DNA of 64,000 bases from Lanius collurio (GCA_020086605.1 JACBWW010000004.1:20409624-20473623); one strand, 5' to 3'; shown: positions 51,401 through 63,934, counted from the first letter of the stretch. Numbers and translations are program-made. The notes: a model not told the origin generated them from the letters alone.

Positions 51401-54400
51401 ATACAAAAGTAAATGTCTATGGTTCACTTTTGTTAGCAGAAAGATATTTGTAGGATTTGCAAATTTGCATCTAAGGACTCCTAAAGGACTTAGAATTATC
51501 AGTATTTCCTTCTATAGAATGTCAGTGTATATGTACCTTCCACAAACAAAATGGGTTTCAAACAAAGTGCTATCATTATGGGAACCATTTCCCTAGTTTC
51601 ATTATGGGAATAGCTATTAATATTTTAAAGAGAAAAAAAAATTTCCTTTCTGGATGATACCCGTTGTTTTGTTACCAGCAAAACATGGTAAATAGAATAT
51701 GCTGGGTAGAATACTGGCTTTAGGCCTGTGTTGTGTGCATGTTCTCTTGAATGAAGTCACACAAACTGCTAAATGCTTAGTAATTTCTTGGGAATTAAGG
51801 TAACCCAATTTTAAACTAGAAAGAAATAATAAACATAAAATATTTAACACAGGGAAAGCAGTATCATTGAGTTGCTCAATTCAATTGCAGTTGCTGACAG
51901 TTTGTCCATAACCTTTGGGTTTTGCATATGTTTTGTGTTCATAACACTTTATTGTGATGAAACTGAAAGGACACTTAGGAACTCTATCAGTGGACCTGGA
52001 GATCTGGAAGCATGCTTTTCAGCCTTGTGTATTTTTTTATGATAAACTTTTATGGTTTTTCTTCACACCTTGTAATTCTGCTGAAGTATTCATTTTGGAG
52101 CATAAAGATAAGATAATAAGTTTTCAAAGCAGTGCCTGAGGACTTAGCTATTTGAGTCTCATTAAATGCTAATTAAGTCATGTGACTCCTGTTATCACAC
52201 TGCTTTGAACATTTCAATCTTAGATTTTTATTTCACCCTCGAATGAGTCCTCTTCAGAGGTATGTATCAGCTTGAAAAATTGTGAGAATCCAGTTGGTCA
52301 TAATTCATGACACAAGTTTGAAAAACTTTTAAGAGACACTTCTTAAATAGAGATTTTTTTTTCAAGATATTCTGATTTTTTATTAGAATATGTTCCTAAA
52401 GGATAGCAAAGCAAAATGGTATCTTTAGTGGCTAAATCTCTGAGTGAGCCTTGTGTTTCTTTGGTCAACACTTGATTTGTTGAAGTACATAGGAGGTTCC
52501 TCATCATCTTTTGCCATTTGAGGAAAGAATTAGATACTGGGAGGAAACAGTATCAGATTAGATACTGGAGTTCAACAGATCTGGGAAACTTGAGATCTCA
52601 ATTCAGAAATTGCCTGTAATCATGAAAGGCTTGGTGTGTATTCCATTGGACAACAGGGCAGGTTTAAAATCAGTTGCTGCCTCCTCTGTTGTGCCAGCAC
52701 ACAGCCAAGCAGATCAGAGAACTGGTTCACCTGAAACTGGACTCAGCAATATTGGGGTTTTGACTAGAGCACTACCTGGGTCTGGCACACTGGGCAACCA
52801 AACATCCTTATGTGGTCCCAAATTCCCTAACTGGAATGAGGATGTGTTTGAGGAGAATGAGGTGCTTAGGTCACTTTGGTCAGTATGGTCACCCACTCTG
52901 TAAATGCAGAGTAATTTTAGGTCAAGTCTTAAGTATCATTCAAGTCAAGGAGACATCACCTTATGGTCAAAGTTTTCTAGTAGTTCAAGCATCTCTCTGA
53001 ATTGTGGCTTAAAATATTAGGACTGCCATTAGTATCCTATCCTGTGCATGGGGTTATTCTTCCCCAGGTGCAGGACCCTGCACTTGCCTTTGCTGAATTT
53101 CAGAAGGTTCCTCTCTGCCCTTCCCTCCAACCTGCCAAGGCCCTTCTGAAGGGCTGCACAACCCCCTGGGGCATTGGCCGCACCTCCCAGCTTCCTGTCA
53201 TCCGTGGACTTGCTGAGGAGGCATCTCCCCTTCATCCAAGTCATTCATGGATAAGTTAAACAATACTGGAGCCAGTACTGAGCCTCGGGGGACACCAGAA
53301 GTGACAGGCCTCCAACTAGAGCCTGTGCCACTGTTTATGGCCCTCTGGGATCTGCCCTTCAGCCAATTCTCAATCCACCTCAGTGTGCACTCATCCCGTC
53401 CTCACACCCGGAGTTTGCCTGTGAGGATGTGGTGAGAAACAGTGTCAGAGGCCTGGCTGAAATCAAAGTAGAGAAAATCCACTGATCTGCCCTCATCCAT
53501 CCAGGCAGTTGGTTCATCACAGAAGTCAGCCAGGTTGGTCAAACATGATTTACCTTTAGTGAATTCATGCTGACTAACGCCCCTTCAAAAAATATTCCAG
53601 TTTACATTTCTCATCAGATTTGGGATGCAGAATAATAGAATATCCTGAGTTGAAAAGGACCTACATGGATCATCGAGTCAGCTTGATAGATTTCACTGTC
53701 TTTTAAGAGGAAATCAAACGCATCAGAGTGTTAATGAGCATCCATATTCTCCCTTCTCACTTGTTTTGAAAAATGATATGATGTGCTAATATCCTTTTTG
53801 GTAGGTGAAGGTAGATGAAATCAAAACAGCTCCTCCTGTGCTGACTGGAGAGGAAGTTGTTTAGTAAGATCCTCCCATGCTGCTGAGCATCCTGCCTTTC
53901 CAGCATTCCCAGTCCCAATATGCATTGTGAGAATTCAGCTATCAAATCAGGGTCCTTAGTGTGTTTTCTAGCTATAATCCTTCAGTAACCCACTGACCCT
54001 GTGAGATACCTTTTAATATCCTCAAAATAGCTTCAACTAGATTAACTTCTTTCCTGAAATCACTGGACAATTATTATAAAATATAGGTAAGTGAAATGTA
54101 ACAGCCATCACATACCTCATCTCCTCTTTTATGGCACACAGTTCTAAACCAAAATTAAGATGTACTTTATTTTACTTAACATAATGGATTGAATATTTCA
54201 TTTAGAAGAGTTGAATCTGATTTTTTTTTCATTTTTGAAAGGTTATTATGGTTATGTATGTCAGTTTTATCTCCTGGGGAGCTGGTGAAATACCTGGTTT
54301 TGTGACTGGTTCAAAAGGGTGGTAGCAGGTGCTGTATTAGGCTGACAGGCTTCATGACTACTTGAAGGCTGTATTTGTCTCTTAATTTATGCCTTGGGAA

Positions 54401-57266
54401 ATTTTTCTCCTTCAGGTGGTTCATGCAGACATCTGTACTCAGCCGTCACTTCTGCAGAAGGCTGATGTTGTTGTAATGAATAATGTCTTTGAATATTTTC
54501 TTGACAGACAGGAACAGGCCAGGTAAGCTCTGTGTCCAAACAAGTTACCCATTTCTTTGTCAGTGTGTGTGTAACCTTGTGAATTATGGAAAACCTTAAG
54601 GTTGTGCTTTTTGAAGGCACATACATAATTGATATAAGGAAATTGTTTCAGACTGCCTACTTTTAATTGTTATAGTTAACTGCTAAGGTGTTCTGGCAGT
54701 TGCTTACTGTTAAACCCACTAAACACTGCTGCTTTGTTTACCCAAACCTTGGCTTGAATCCTTGCACTGATATGTTAAAATAATATCTTGCTGCTAAAGA
54801 ATCTGAAATTTTTTTTTGTATCAGCATAAAGCTCAATCTTCAGAAGTAAGACAGGTCACTGACTTGTAGATGTCAGAGCTTTAATATATACGGAGTACAA
54901 AGCATGGTTATTAATGCTATTTCTAATAGATACTCATAAGGATGTGGTAGCAAACAAACATGTGGCTATGGTTCTCTTTCAGGTACAAGACACTCACTGA
55001 TGAGCTTTTGTTAATCCAGCAGCATCCATTTAAAATGTAAATAACTTGATCAACTGAAGTTTAGAATGGGCAGTCAAAAAGAAGGAGTACCTGTGTCTCC
55101 ACTTGGTCCCAGCCAAGTCTGACATTTTTTACCAATTTCAGCTAAGGCTTGCCCTGCTGCCTGGATACCAGGTGGTAATGCCAACCGTAGAGGCACAGAG
55201 TGGATGGCTATAGGATAGTGGGTGTTTCAAAACGCCAGGAGATAACGTTTCCAGGCGCTGAGAATTCATTTGATTCTGTCATAACTTGGGGATAGTGGTT
55301 TAGTGTTGCATTAGTAGCATGAAGACAAATGGCGTTTGAAGAATGCTGGAAATTAAATTCTTCTTAGTCTGAATTGCCATGCTGTGAGAAATTATATTAC
55401 TTGCAAAATCAAAAAAAAAAAGGGAGTGCTGAGGGCTATATTTAGGTACTCTAATTACTAATGTCTTAAGAAAAGTACTTTGTCACGATTGTACATGAAG
55501 TATGTCTGTAAAGAGCAGCTTGTTGTGAAGTTTAGTAAAAGACTGCACTTCAGGACTGGATTTTCTTCAAACCCAAAAATTTAAAGGGACCGTATGTCAA
55601 TGTTTAACCCTTGTTCAAAGTAAAAGTCATGACAATACCACATGATATACATGTATGTATGAGAATTAGAAAGTTACAAAATCTAACATTGTAAAACCAT
55701 ATATTCCCTGTGTTTTTAATACAAAGCTTGGTTTTATTCCTGCAAATACATTTGCTTAGATATTAATAATGACTGATAAGCATGTTTTGCAAGTCTTTAA
55801 GCTTAGTCTACCTCTGGCCAATAAACTGCAAGTGTTAGATTCATTGTATATCAAATATGGGTGTTTTTTCCCCAAGAAACTGGTCATCTACCTTTATGTT
55901 TCAGAGCTTGGGAATTTATTGCCTGTAATGTAAGGAAAAGAGGGTCCCTATTAGTGACAGTTCCAAGTCTTGAAGAATCACTTTCAAAGCTCCAGGTAAG
56001 TTCCCTCAGCCAGTTTTAGCTGACATACTTCGTTATTTTCTATCAAAGTGGCATTTCTGTAGCTGAAGTTAGCTGCTTGCCAGTATTGCTGTAAGGAAGG
56101 ATATACAATTTTGTGCAGAGATTAAAAGGTATAAGGCTCTGGATTCTGTTCTGAGGTTGACAACCAACACATCTTCCTGTGCTTCGATTGTTCTCATGTG
56201 AAAATGAAAATCCCAGCTTGTATCAGTAGTCTGCATGAATCATTGTATTATCATGTGTATTAATATGCCAGTATGAGCTTTTGGAAGTACACGTGGTGAG
56301 AGATGTGGTCTCCTGACTAGCCAAGTGACTACCATCAGGCATTCTGAATCAGTTACACAGCTAATTAAACAGTTAATAGTTTAAAAGTTTAATAGTTGGA
56401 AACAAACACAACAACAGTGCGTCTTTCAAAGATCTAGAATGCCCTGTGCTGTTCCCTCAGTAGTAACCACTTCCAATGGGCCACGCTCTGCAATCTCTCT
56501 GTTCTGCAACTGGTAGGTCATGTATATGATACTTAGTCAAATTATGTGGCCTGGCTTTAGATAGGAAACAGAACACTGATCAGATGTGACAAGGTTATGT
56601 ATAAAGCAACTTGCTTGCCACAGTAGTTAGTTTTAGAGAAATTGAATTACTTGTTGCCTGTATGCTGATGGGTGAAGTAGATCCTCAGACCCAAGAGCCG
56701 CACTGGTGTCATTTGAACTTTTCTTGGAGCAGGCTCTAGTCACATAGCAGCTGACAAGCCCTTTGTAGCCTTAATACAGTACTCCCTGGGTGTAAAACAA
56801 GAAAATACTTGTGCTTCTTCCATGGTACTGTTAGCTGCTCCCTCAGCACATCTGTCAGAATATTGCTCTCTGATCAGGATGCTTGAGGCTTACACAAATG
56901 CAAACAGAAAGGCAGTTGGAATATGCTAACAAAATATCTAGACTATTGACTGAGATAATTTTTAAAGTTATCCTTATTATCCTATTTGAGTTAAAATGGC
57001 TTTTCCAGAAATTAATTTATCCTTGGCATATAATTTGGAATGACTACTCTCTCATATTACCTCTTGCCTTCCTAATGTTGTATTGACCTTGAAACTCCTG
57101 CTGTTTCTAAACATGGTGTTGATTTAAGGATCTGCTTTCATTGTTTCAGACAGATGTACAGCTCAGTCAATGGGTCGAAGAGATGCAGCTAAACCATGAT
57201 GTGTATATGGAAAAAGATGTTGACAGAGAAGCGCTCGAACAGATACATTTATACAAGATTCTCTAG
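36320..57266 (+). CDS. Class I SAM-dependent methyltransferase-like protein, eight exons (301 aa)
   Basis: Exons are 36320-36416, 46996-47117, 48181-48319, 49175-49296, 50963-51073, 54416-54522, 55905-55995 and 57150-57266, joining in frame to 906 bases. All splice sites are GT/AG. The N-terminal 120 residues are helical-looking and include a Cys/His group (H75, H77, H83, C98, and C108-x2-C111 in [11 protein letters not shown]) that might bind zinc. A Rossmann methyltransferase core follows: motif [16 protein letters not shown] (145-159), acidic strand-2 end YGVEMNAD (E174), motif III VVHADI (198-203), motif [15 protein letters not shown] (213-225) and a late strand GSLLVTVPS. No signal peptide or membrane segment is seen. 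Substrate unknown; a protein, RNA or small molecule is possible. I do not recognise a named family or human counterpart. The ATG at 36320 is supported by fit, but the frame is open back to the N gap, so the N-terminus could be longer. It is divergent from SRP54 and probably co-expressed with it. Confidence 0.88.
36417..46995 (+). other. Methyltransferase-like gene intron 1
   Basis: This 10.6-kb intron leaves the CpG island at about 36.9 kb and then is A/T-rich. It contains a TG/TA tract at 37872-37948 and several short poly-A or poly-T runs. I see no exon, RNA gene or recognisable transposon. Confidence 0.65.
37872..37948. repeat. Degenerate (TG)n/(TA)n tract
   Basis: About 75 bases of mostly alternating purine-pyrimidine sequence, mixing TG, TA and CG steps. 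It is a decayed microsatellite capable in principle of Z-form DNA. The open frame across it is an artefact. Confidence 0.85.
46996..47117 (+). CDS. Methyltransferase-like gene exon 2
   Basis: The acceptor is gatttatag and the donor AAA|gtaagc. It encodes (H)[20 protein letters not shown] then [20 protein letters not shown], acidic and probably helical. It ends in phase 0. Confidence 0.88.
48181..48319 (+). CDS. Methyltransferase-like gene exon 3
   Basis: The acceptor is cttctcag and the donor TTTAG|gtaagt. It encodes [20 protein letters not shown], then [20 protein letters not shown] and YKTASL. The C-x2-C pair and nearby His residues are the possible metal site. Confidence 0.9.
49175..49296 (+). 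CDS. Methyltransferase-like gene exon 4 (SAM motif I)
   Basis: The acceptor is atttcccag and the donor GCG|gtaact. It encodes (E)[20 protein letters not shown], then [30 protein letters not shown] is the glycine-rich SAM-binding motif I, with one Gly of the common DxGxGxG pattern replaced by Arg. Confidence 0.92.
50963..51073 (+). CDS. Methyltransferase-like gene exon 5
   Basis: The acceptor is taatgtag and the donor AAG|gtaact. It encodes [20 protein letters not shown], then [18 protein letters not shown]174 in YGVEMN is placed as the acidic residue that binds the SAM ribose. Confidence 0.92.
53029..53583 (-). mobile_element. CR1-type LINE fragment (reverse transcriptase region), minus strand
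   Basis: Read on the minus strand, it encodes pieces of the CR1 reverse transcriptase palm and thumb: a [23 protein letters not shown] block, a degraded catalytic box (STDD, where CR1 has F-A-D-D), and [18 protein letters not shown]. The frame is broken, and the active-site change shows it is dead. It is 5'- and 3'-truncated. Confidence 0.88.
53627..53690 (-). mobile_element. Short CR1 3'-end remnant, minus strand
   Basis: The plus strand reads an AGAATAATAGAAT-like start followed by GAAAAGGACC and GGATCATCGAGTC. This is the reverse complement of the well-known bird CR1 3' end. It lies upstream (in element sense) of the RT fragment, so it comes from a separate copy. Confidence 0.65.
54416..54522 (+). 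CDS. Methyltransferase-like gene exon 6
   Basis: The acceptor is ctccttcag and the donor CCAG|gtaagc. It encodes [20 protein letters not shown], then [15 protein letters not shown](R). It holds motifs III and IV of the methyltransferase fold. Confidence 0.92.
55905..55995 (+). CDS. Methyltransferase-like gene exon 7
   Basis: The acceptor is atgtttcag and the donor CAG|gtaagt. It encodes [20 protein letters not shown], then [22 protein letters not shown] fits the helix-turn-strand 5 part of the core. Confidence 0.9.
57150..57266 (+). CDS. Methyltransferase-like gene exon 8 (C-terminus)
   Basis: The acceptor is ttgtttcag and the stop TAG is at 57264-57266. It encodes [20 protein letters not shown], then [18 protein letters not shown], a helix and the terminal strand region. 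Confidence 0.9.
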   Translation, partial: TDVQLSQWVEEMQLNHDVYMEKDVDREALEQIHLYKIL

Positions 57267-57339
57267 TACCTGGAAAAATTTACTAGTATCCTTATGATAT
57301 ATATTTTGGGCCTAAAATGAATTTGGATTGATTTGTGTA

Positions 57340-57345
57340 AATAAA
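57340..57345 (+). terminator. Polyadenylation signal of the methyltransferase-like gene
   Basis: A canonical AATAAA lies 74 bases after the stop codon, giving a very short 3' UTR. Later A/T-rich signals may also be used. Confidence 0.6.
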
Positions 57346-58810
57346 TCAGGTCACAATTCGTATTGTGACTAATTTGAGTCATGTATGTGGTTTTTAATTA
57401 AAAGGAGTCTTTTGAAACAGGTTTTCTTATGGAAGCATTTTATCTCAACAGGGTGTTTTGACTTTTAACTAGGAGTTATCCTCATGGTTTATTTTTTGCA
57501 GAAATGTTAAAAAGAGTGTCTACATAGTAATGCTAAAAGAATTTTCAGTCAGTAGCATTGTGTACTGCCAATGTTTTCTAAATATATCAAACCTAAGAAT
57601 AGTGAATCCTTATTAATGTGAATGATAAGAATGCATTTAGCATAATGATACTTAAAAGCTGTAGTGCTGTTCATTTTGCTCTAAACCACTTATTATTATC
57701 AGTATTAACATTTACTATTAACAGTATTATCTTTAATGTTACTCCTATGGAATTTGTAGGTTTTCTTTCCAGAGTCTGCTTGATAACCAGATTGTCTACT
57801 GGCATCTGTTATGAGAGAGACAAGTTCATCCATTTAGTTAGTTGTTCTTGAGGTGGTATTAATATAAAATACTGAAGGACGCTGAGGAGACACTGAAAAT
57901 TAATACAGCAAGTCCGGGATGATGGAGCTCTTCCACCTCCTGCACTTCTGCCGATGGTAGGAAGTGTAATAAGGGGTTAAGAAGCTGAAAATTCTGAACA
58001 GGTGTCATGGCTTAGCGGAGGCTTGGTGGTGGCGTAAAACATTGGAAATTCGTAACAGAGCCTCCTCAGAGAGAAAAGATCCACATACGCCCACCACATT
58101 TATATTTAGATTTTACATTCTAGGGATGTAAAGCTTTTAGTTAGCTGAAGAATGTTTTGGGTTTTAGCAAAGATTAACAATTCCAAGTGCAAAAATATGA
58201 ACTTCAGGAATTTTGGACTAAGTGTGTTGTGAGTTTAGAAGCGTTGTTAAAAAGTTTGCTGCACAACTTATGTATTGTGTAAATGGGAAGTCATTAAATT
58301 GGATTTCAGACTTCAAATGATGTACAGGTCAGTGACTTTGGTAATACATGCTGCAAGCAAAAAGGATCAGTGATGTTTAGGCACTCACCAACAGTAAATA
58401 AATGGGACTGTAGAAAGGATAATGAGTTTTACGAATTCTTACTTTCATGGCCTCTTTGGAGTGGAAGAGGATGTTTTAACTTGAGTGATACTGAACCACT
58501 GCTCAAATACTGTGCTGAATCTATTCTTCATGCATTTAAAAAATGAGCAAAGATAGAAAGCTTTTCTTAAAACATTTATTTTATTAAAGTACAATAACTG
58601 AACTGTTGGTTACTTACTTGTCAGAGAAACAAGCGCCCCTACAAAGGAAGCCTAGGTGAGGCTGAGCAACAGGGTGGAGGGGTAATGCAAGGCCAATAGA
58701 TGTAACAAGGAGAGAATAAAAATTGAGAAAAGAAATGCATGCGCAGTTCAGAATGAGGAAATGAGCACTGTAGTAATCAGTACAGTGGAAGCTGTGACTG
58801 AATTGGAGTG

Positions 58811-58833
58811 TATAAATAGGCTGCTATAAAAGG
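58811..58833 (+). promoter_or_regulatory. Two adjacent TATA-like boxes
   Basis: TATAAATAG at 58811 and TATAAAAGG at 58825 lie 63-85 bases upstream of an ATG in good context (accATGt at 58896). They may be the core promoter of a small transcript, or chance in A/T-rich DNA. Confidence 0.3.
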
Positions 58834-61800
58834 AGGACTGAATGGGTTGTAAAAAGTTACTTCATAACCCTGCTGCCATTTGAGAAGAAAACACCATGTC
58901 GGAATGTTTTTTACTTTTTCCAGAGGTCCTGCAAGATCTTCAGAATCAATTGTCAGGACTTAGGGCTCATGATACTGGGTATGATCTATGCCCTGCACCT
59001 TGTTTTGGTAATATTGGAACTACAACTTTCATTGCAGTTGTTTCCCCTCTTCATGCTGAGTCTTCAAATACTTTTTTTGGGTGTTGATCTCAGATAAAAA
59101 AATTCAATAGTCTGGAGCAGATCACCAGCATGTTTAATGACATCTGTATCCTCTGACTCTGAAAATAGCATGCACGCATCTGGAGCTCATATGCAATGGA
59201 GGGTGCAAAAGGGAAGCTCCCCCTGTCTTTTTTAGACATCAGGAGAAACTCAAGAGGTAAGTTCAAGCTGCTGAAATGTGTGCTTTCCTCTCCCGCCCTT
59301 AATGGGTCCTTGGTTAAAATCCTCACACTGACACGTTCACCGAGAAGAGGTAGTGGTAATTCACTTTGGTTCTATTAAACTGATACTAAGAAATACAACC
59401 CCTCTGTCCTTTTAGAAGCCTCTTCCTAACTTGACTTCATAGGGCCAGAGACTATAGGGCCATTTTTAAGGTTGTTATGACCTGCTTGACTCACCTACTG
59501 AAGAGCTAGAAACAACAAATGTATAAAAGAAGGTCGTAATTGTCTCTTTTCTGGCTGGCCCCTTGTAGTCCTGTTACACATTCCCACACACAGCAGTAGC
59601 AGAGGAAAAGTATGACGTGGTTTGCAAAACCTCCTGTAAAAGGGGGCAAATCAGTCCTCCCTGTGCACGCTCAGAAGACTTTGGACATCAGCTGAAATCC
59701 TCCTGAGAGTGTGTGTACTGCCTCAACTCAGGTTTTGCTCGTTCAGCCTGAGGAAGCTGCCAGGTTATATTCACCGTGTTGCGTCCTTGTTCTTGGTTCT
59801 GCTACTGCTGAATTGCATGGTATTTGGCCAATGATTGAACTTTTCCTTGGTGTCTACCAAGTGAAAATGAGAACAACAAAATCAGAGCAAGGTTGTGAAT
59901 TAAGTGAATATCAATTGCTTTGAGATTGTCACATAAAAAATGTTAAACAGCGGAGCTCTTCTTTGTAAAGTGACTGAATTAAAAAGACCTGAAGGGCAAA
60001 GAAAATACCAGTACCTCTCTGAGACACTTTTCTGGCTCTTTCCTACACCTGACAGCTTTGAAAAGGAAGTGCAGATTAACCATAGTACGGTGTTGAAAAT
60101 GCATAAATAATTGTTTCCTAATGCTCTCAGTTTTTACACTTCCCTTGCTGTTAAGATGGCCACTGGTGTTGGGAGGAAGGGAGAGGGGAGAAACAAACTC
60201 CCACTGGCACCCAGATTTTCAGGTCTGCATGCAGGGCAGCTCTGTGACAGCTGCTGCAGATGTCACGGTGGCTGCCAGAAGCTGCCAGCCCTCACTGCTC
60301 GCTGCCCCACACAGCTCTGGGGCTGCACGGCTGGTGTGTGCTGTGACTGCCTGTGAAACAACTCTGTATGGCCTGACAGAGGTCCCAACCCCAGCTACAA
60401 CAGCAGTATGCTGTGTTATGAACAACTCATAAATCACAAAATTTTGCTATTGTAGGCCTGAATTAGAAAAAATTAATGAGGGGGATGCACATCTGCAGTG
60501 CTTGTAATCACCAGGAGTTCCTGTCACACATGGACAGCAGCTCTGCTGTTCCCCAGTAGCCTAACTTCCCATGGAATACCCTGGTTTCTGCAGAATGAGC
60601 TATCTGAAATTTAAACCCATCAAGAAAAAGAAGAAAAAAAAAAATTCTGGCTCTGCTGTAATAGCACAAAACTGTTGAGCTATAAGAATGATAGATTCAC
60701 TTTGCAGACAGGAAACACTGCACATATTTTTGAGACTTCGTTTTAAAAAAGTTGCCAAATTCCTAGTAAGTGCAGCCCAGCCCTCAAAGGTGTGTCATTT
60801 TCCCTGTGTCTTTTTTCACAGCAAGCAATGCTGGAAGGGGTTAATGGTCCATGCTTGGGAAAACCCAAATACAGATTCTTCATTCCTCACCATTTGTAGC
60901 CTCCCTTTCCTAGGTTTCTTCTGTCTCTTGTCAGCTGTATTTTCTCTCCCTGCTGCCAGTGCCAGGACCAGCCTGTGGTGCAGCAGGAGCTGTGCCTGAG
61001 TGTGGCAGCAGCCTGTGTGTTTCCTCTGTTACTGGAATACAATAATAGAAAATGTGACCAGTAACTTCAGCTGAGCAACTTCTGGGGTTTGCTGCAGGCT
61101 GGAATAATGATAGAAACATTTTTAAGGGGCTGCTTTGTACTCTCCAGGAATTCCTGGTGGGGACTGTGGTGAAAAGCTGCTCCACAACAGACCTCACAAC
61201 AGACTCAGGCTCCAGCTGCCCCCTGCCCACCCTCAGTAAAGCAGGAGTTGACATGCACAATGCCTGTACTCTTTGCCAGCATTTTAACAAATGGCCTCTC
61301 ATATGCCCTTGGGCTGTCACAAGCCCTCTGCAGTAGAGGGAGTTGTAGAAATAAGTGGGAGAAGAAGGCAGTGCTGCTTCTTTTCCAACAAATGCATGTT
61401 AAATGCTCCTTCTGGAAATGTCTGTACTTCCACTCTTTCATTATTTGAGAGCAGATTAATGTGGCACAGTGTTTTGGGGATGGAAGAGAGATGGAACATC
61501 ATGCTTAAGTACATATGTTTTTTAAATTCCTGAAACTCAGTGCGGCTTGTATCTCTTAAAAAAAATGCCATGTTTGTGTCACCCTAGCGAGTCTTTTCCA
61601 ACAGGAAAAAGGTAGCAGTATGCTTGAAGGCTTAGAACTGATCACCTCCAGAGTCCCTTGTTGCTTGTAATATAGTTCTCTGCATGAACGCATGCTGAAG
61701 TCATTCCCCATCCAACAAAGAGATCTTAAAACCCCAAGCCCAGAAGTTCACTATTTCTTGTAAGTCTTTTGCACTAAGCATTTGCTTCCCTCCTTTTTTT

Positions 61801-63916
61801 CCTGCTGCGTGACTAGTGTGATGTCCCAGCTCCTCCTGCAGTTGTGGTACTACTTTACCTGGAGACCCTATCTTGGGGATTTTTGCATTCATGCTTCTCC
61901 GGAGACTCCTCTCCTTCCACTTGGTGGGACTGAAGGAGAGGAAAAAGGTTTTCATTCTTCATCACAGGGTGCATCAGGGTCCCAGGTTCTTCCTGATCTG
62001 CCTCTCCCTCTATGAAAAAGATTGTGAGGGCTTACTTTCCATCACCTGGCTCAAGCCCCACCAAACATGTATGGGGCAGGGTCTGTGTCTTCGCTCAACT
62101 GTGCTTCACCAGGTTTGCCCGAGGAGGGAAGGCAGCCAGCCAAAACTGTCAGCCTGAGCTGGAAATAGCAAGGATGGGGAAAGTTGGCAAGCGATTTCAT
62201 GCCAAAATCTAAAGCACAATAATTTACCAGAGTTGGTAGTGGCCCCAACAGAGATCAGGCCCCGATTGTCTGCAGTATTGTGTGAGCATATGTATTGTGT
62301 ATGTGTGTACATATATCCACCCACAAAATGAGACTCTCCTTATCCTCGAGAGTTGGCTATGTACATGAATAAAGGTAGAAAAAAGGAAACAATATTTCCT
62401 ATCTTCCAGATGGGGCATTGAATTTTGTGTGGTTATTGTGATTGTGTAAATGGGGTAATTGCACGCACGTACATGGTCTGTAGGGTTGCTGAGCGCACTT
62501 TTTGTGGTCAGTATTTTTAGGGACTTAAAATTGGGAGCATGAAAATACATAGCTGTTAAAATAAGTAATCTCTATTTTTAAAATGGCATTAAAAAGATAA
62601 ATAGTACACAATTTACTGGGGGAGTAAAGGAGGGAAACAGAACATTACTGACGGCTTCCTGGCAAAACAATTTAAGACACTAGAATACAAGCACTAAGCT
62701 GACACACAGATAAACATTGTAAGGGCATTGGTGTAGTGAAGAATTTGGGTGGAGCTGCTTGCTTCCAACTGCTTGAACAAAGAAACTAACAAAGGAAAAA
62801 TTACTAATTTTAAAAGTAAGCTAAAGAGAAAGCTAACAAAACATCAGACTTAGAATCTTAAAATGAGACTAAGCATGATGTTGCAGAAGCACTTGCCAAC
62901 TAATTAGGATTGGATGCTGAGAAGCAGCATTCTCTGCTAGAGATCACAAATGCCTACTTGTTTTCTTTCAGTCCTGTGTAAGGTGTCCATGCTGAGGATA
63001 TAAGTAAACAAGTACATTTGCTTTGTAATTTTGAAAGCATCTTGAATAGTAAGTACATTTCAGTTAGGAGCTGTGGAAATGAAGGAAAATGATTATTTGA
63101 GCTAGTGAGCTCTAGTAATCTTGAACTACTGTGCTACATATATGCACTGGGGATGTCACTCTCAGAAGTCTACACAGGAGCATCTCAGGCATTCCCACTG
63201 ATCCTTTCCCATTTGTGTATATTAGAAAGACTGGACCAGTGACTGGTAGGTCATTGTCAGCACTCCATTTCTGCCAGGGCAATAACCCAGAAGGTCATCA
63301 GCAAAAAAATCCAAACCAGAGCCAGGCAATGAGGGGGTCACCAAGCATTCAAGGATTTTGTAGTCAAAACTACCACATGTGTGAGTACAACATGTGGTGT
63401 TGCAAAACTGTGAGTCTGTGTTTCTAATGCACTTACTGGAATTAGTAAGGACCACCACTGTTTAGTCAAAATCTCTGTGTCGCAGACTGACTCTACTTCA
63501 GTGTCATCAAGGTGTCAGCCAAAAATTCTGAAGTGGCAGTAAGATTTGCTATGGAAGACTCCAAAATGTGTACAGATTTTGGCCTCCTTTCGTGAAGGGG
63601 CTAATTGTTGACTACAGTACATGTTGTTGGCCTTTTTTTATTTTTAATGACTCATATTTTGGACCTTATTCCTGTTTGTCTTTCAATGCCAAACAGAAAT
63701 TGCTATTTAGGTCAAACTGCTGTTGTGGTACTAATAGAAGCAGACATCAGTTTTGTCAATGGATTTCACAGCTATGCATTTTGCAGAGTGAAGTTCCCTC
63801 TCTAGGCTACTTCTGACATTTAGCTGTGATGGTGTTAATACCAGCTTCTAGTGCTACCTCTGCCATTTTACTTGCACACTCTCAGCTGGAGAATAAAGCT
63901 GGGGAGCTACCTTTCA

Positions 63917-63934
63917 TTTTTTTTTTTTTTTTTT
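63917..63934. repeat. Poly-T tract
   Basis: An uninterrupted run of 18 T. No retroelement body can be recognised on either side, so it could be a simple homopolymer. Confidence 0.9.

Larger units (their letters stand above)
51074..54415 (+). other. Methyltransferase-like gene intron 5
   Basis: This 3.3-kb intron contains two minus-strand CR1 pieces, at 53029-53583 and 53627-53690, both antisense to the host gene. The rest shows nothing I can identify. Confidence 0.8.

Noticed and set aside
60111..60437. Cys-rich frames on both strands
   Set aside because: They overlap each other and are rich in TGC/GCA-type words, with no signal peptide, splice sites or known cysteine pattern.
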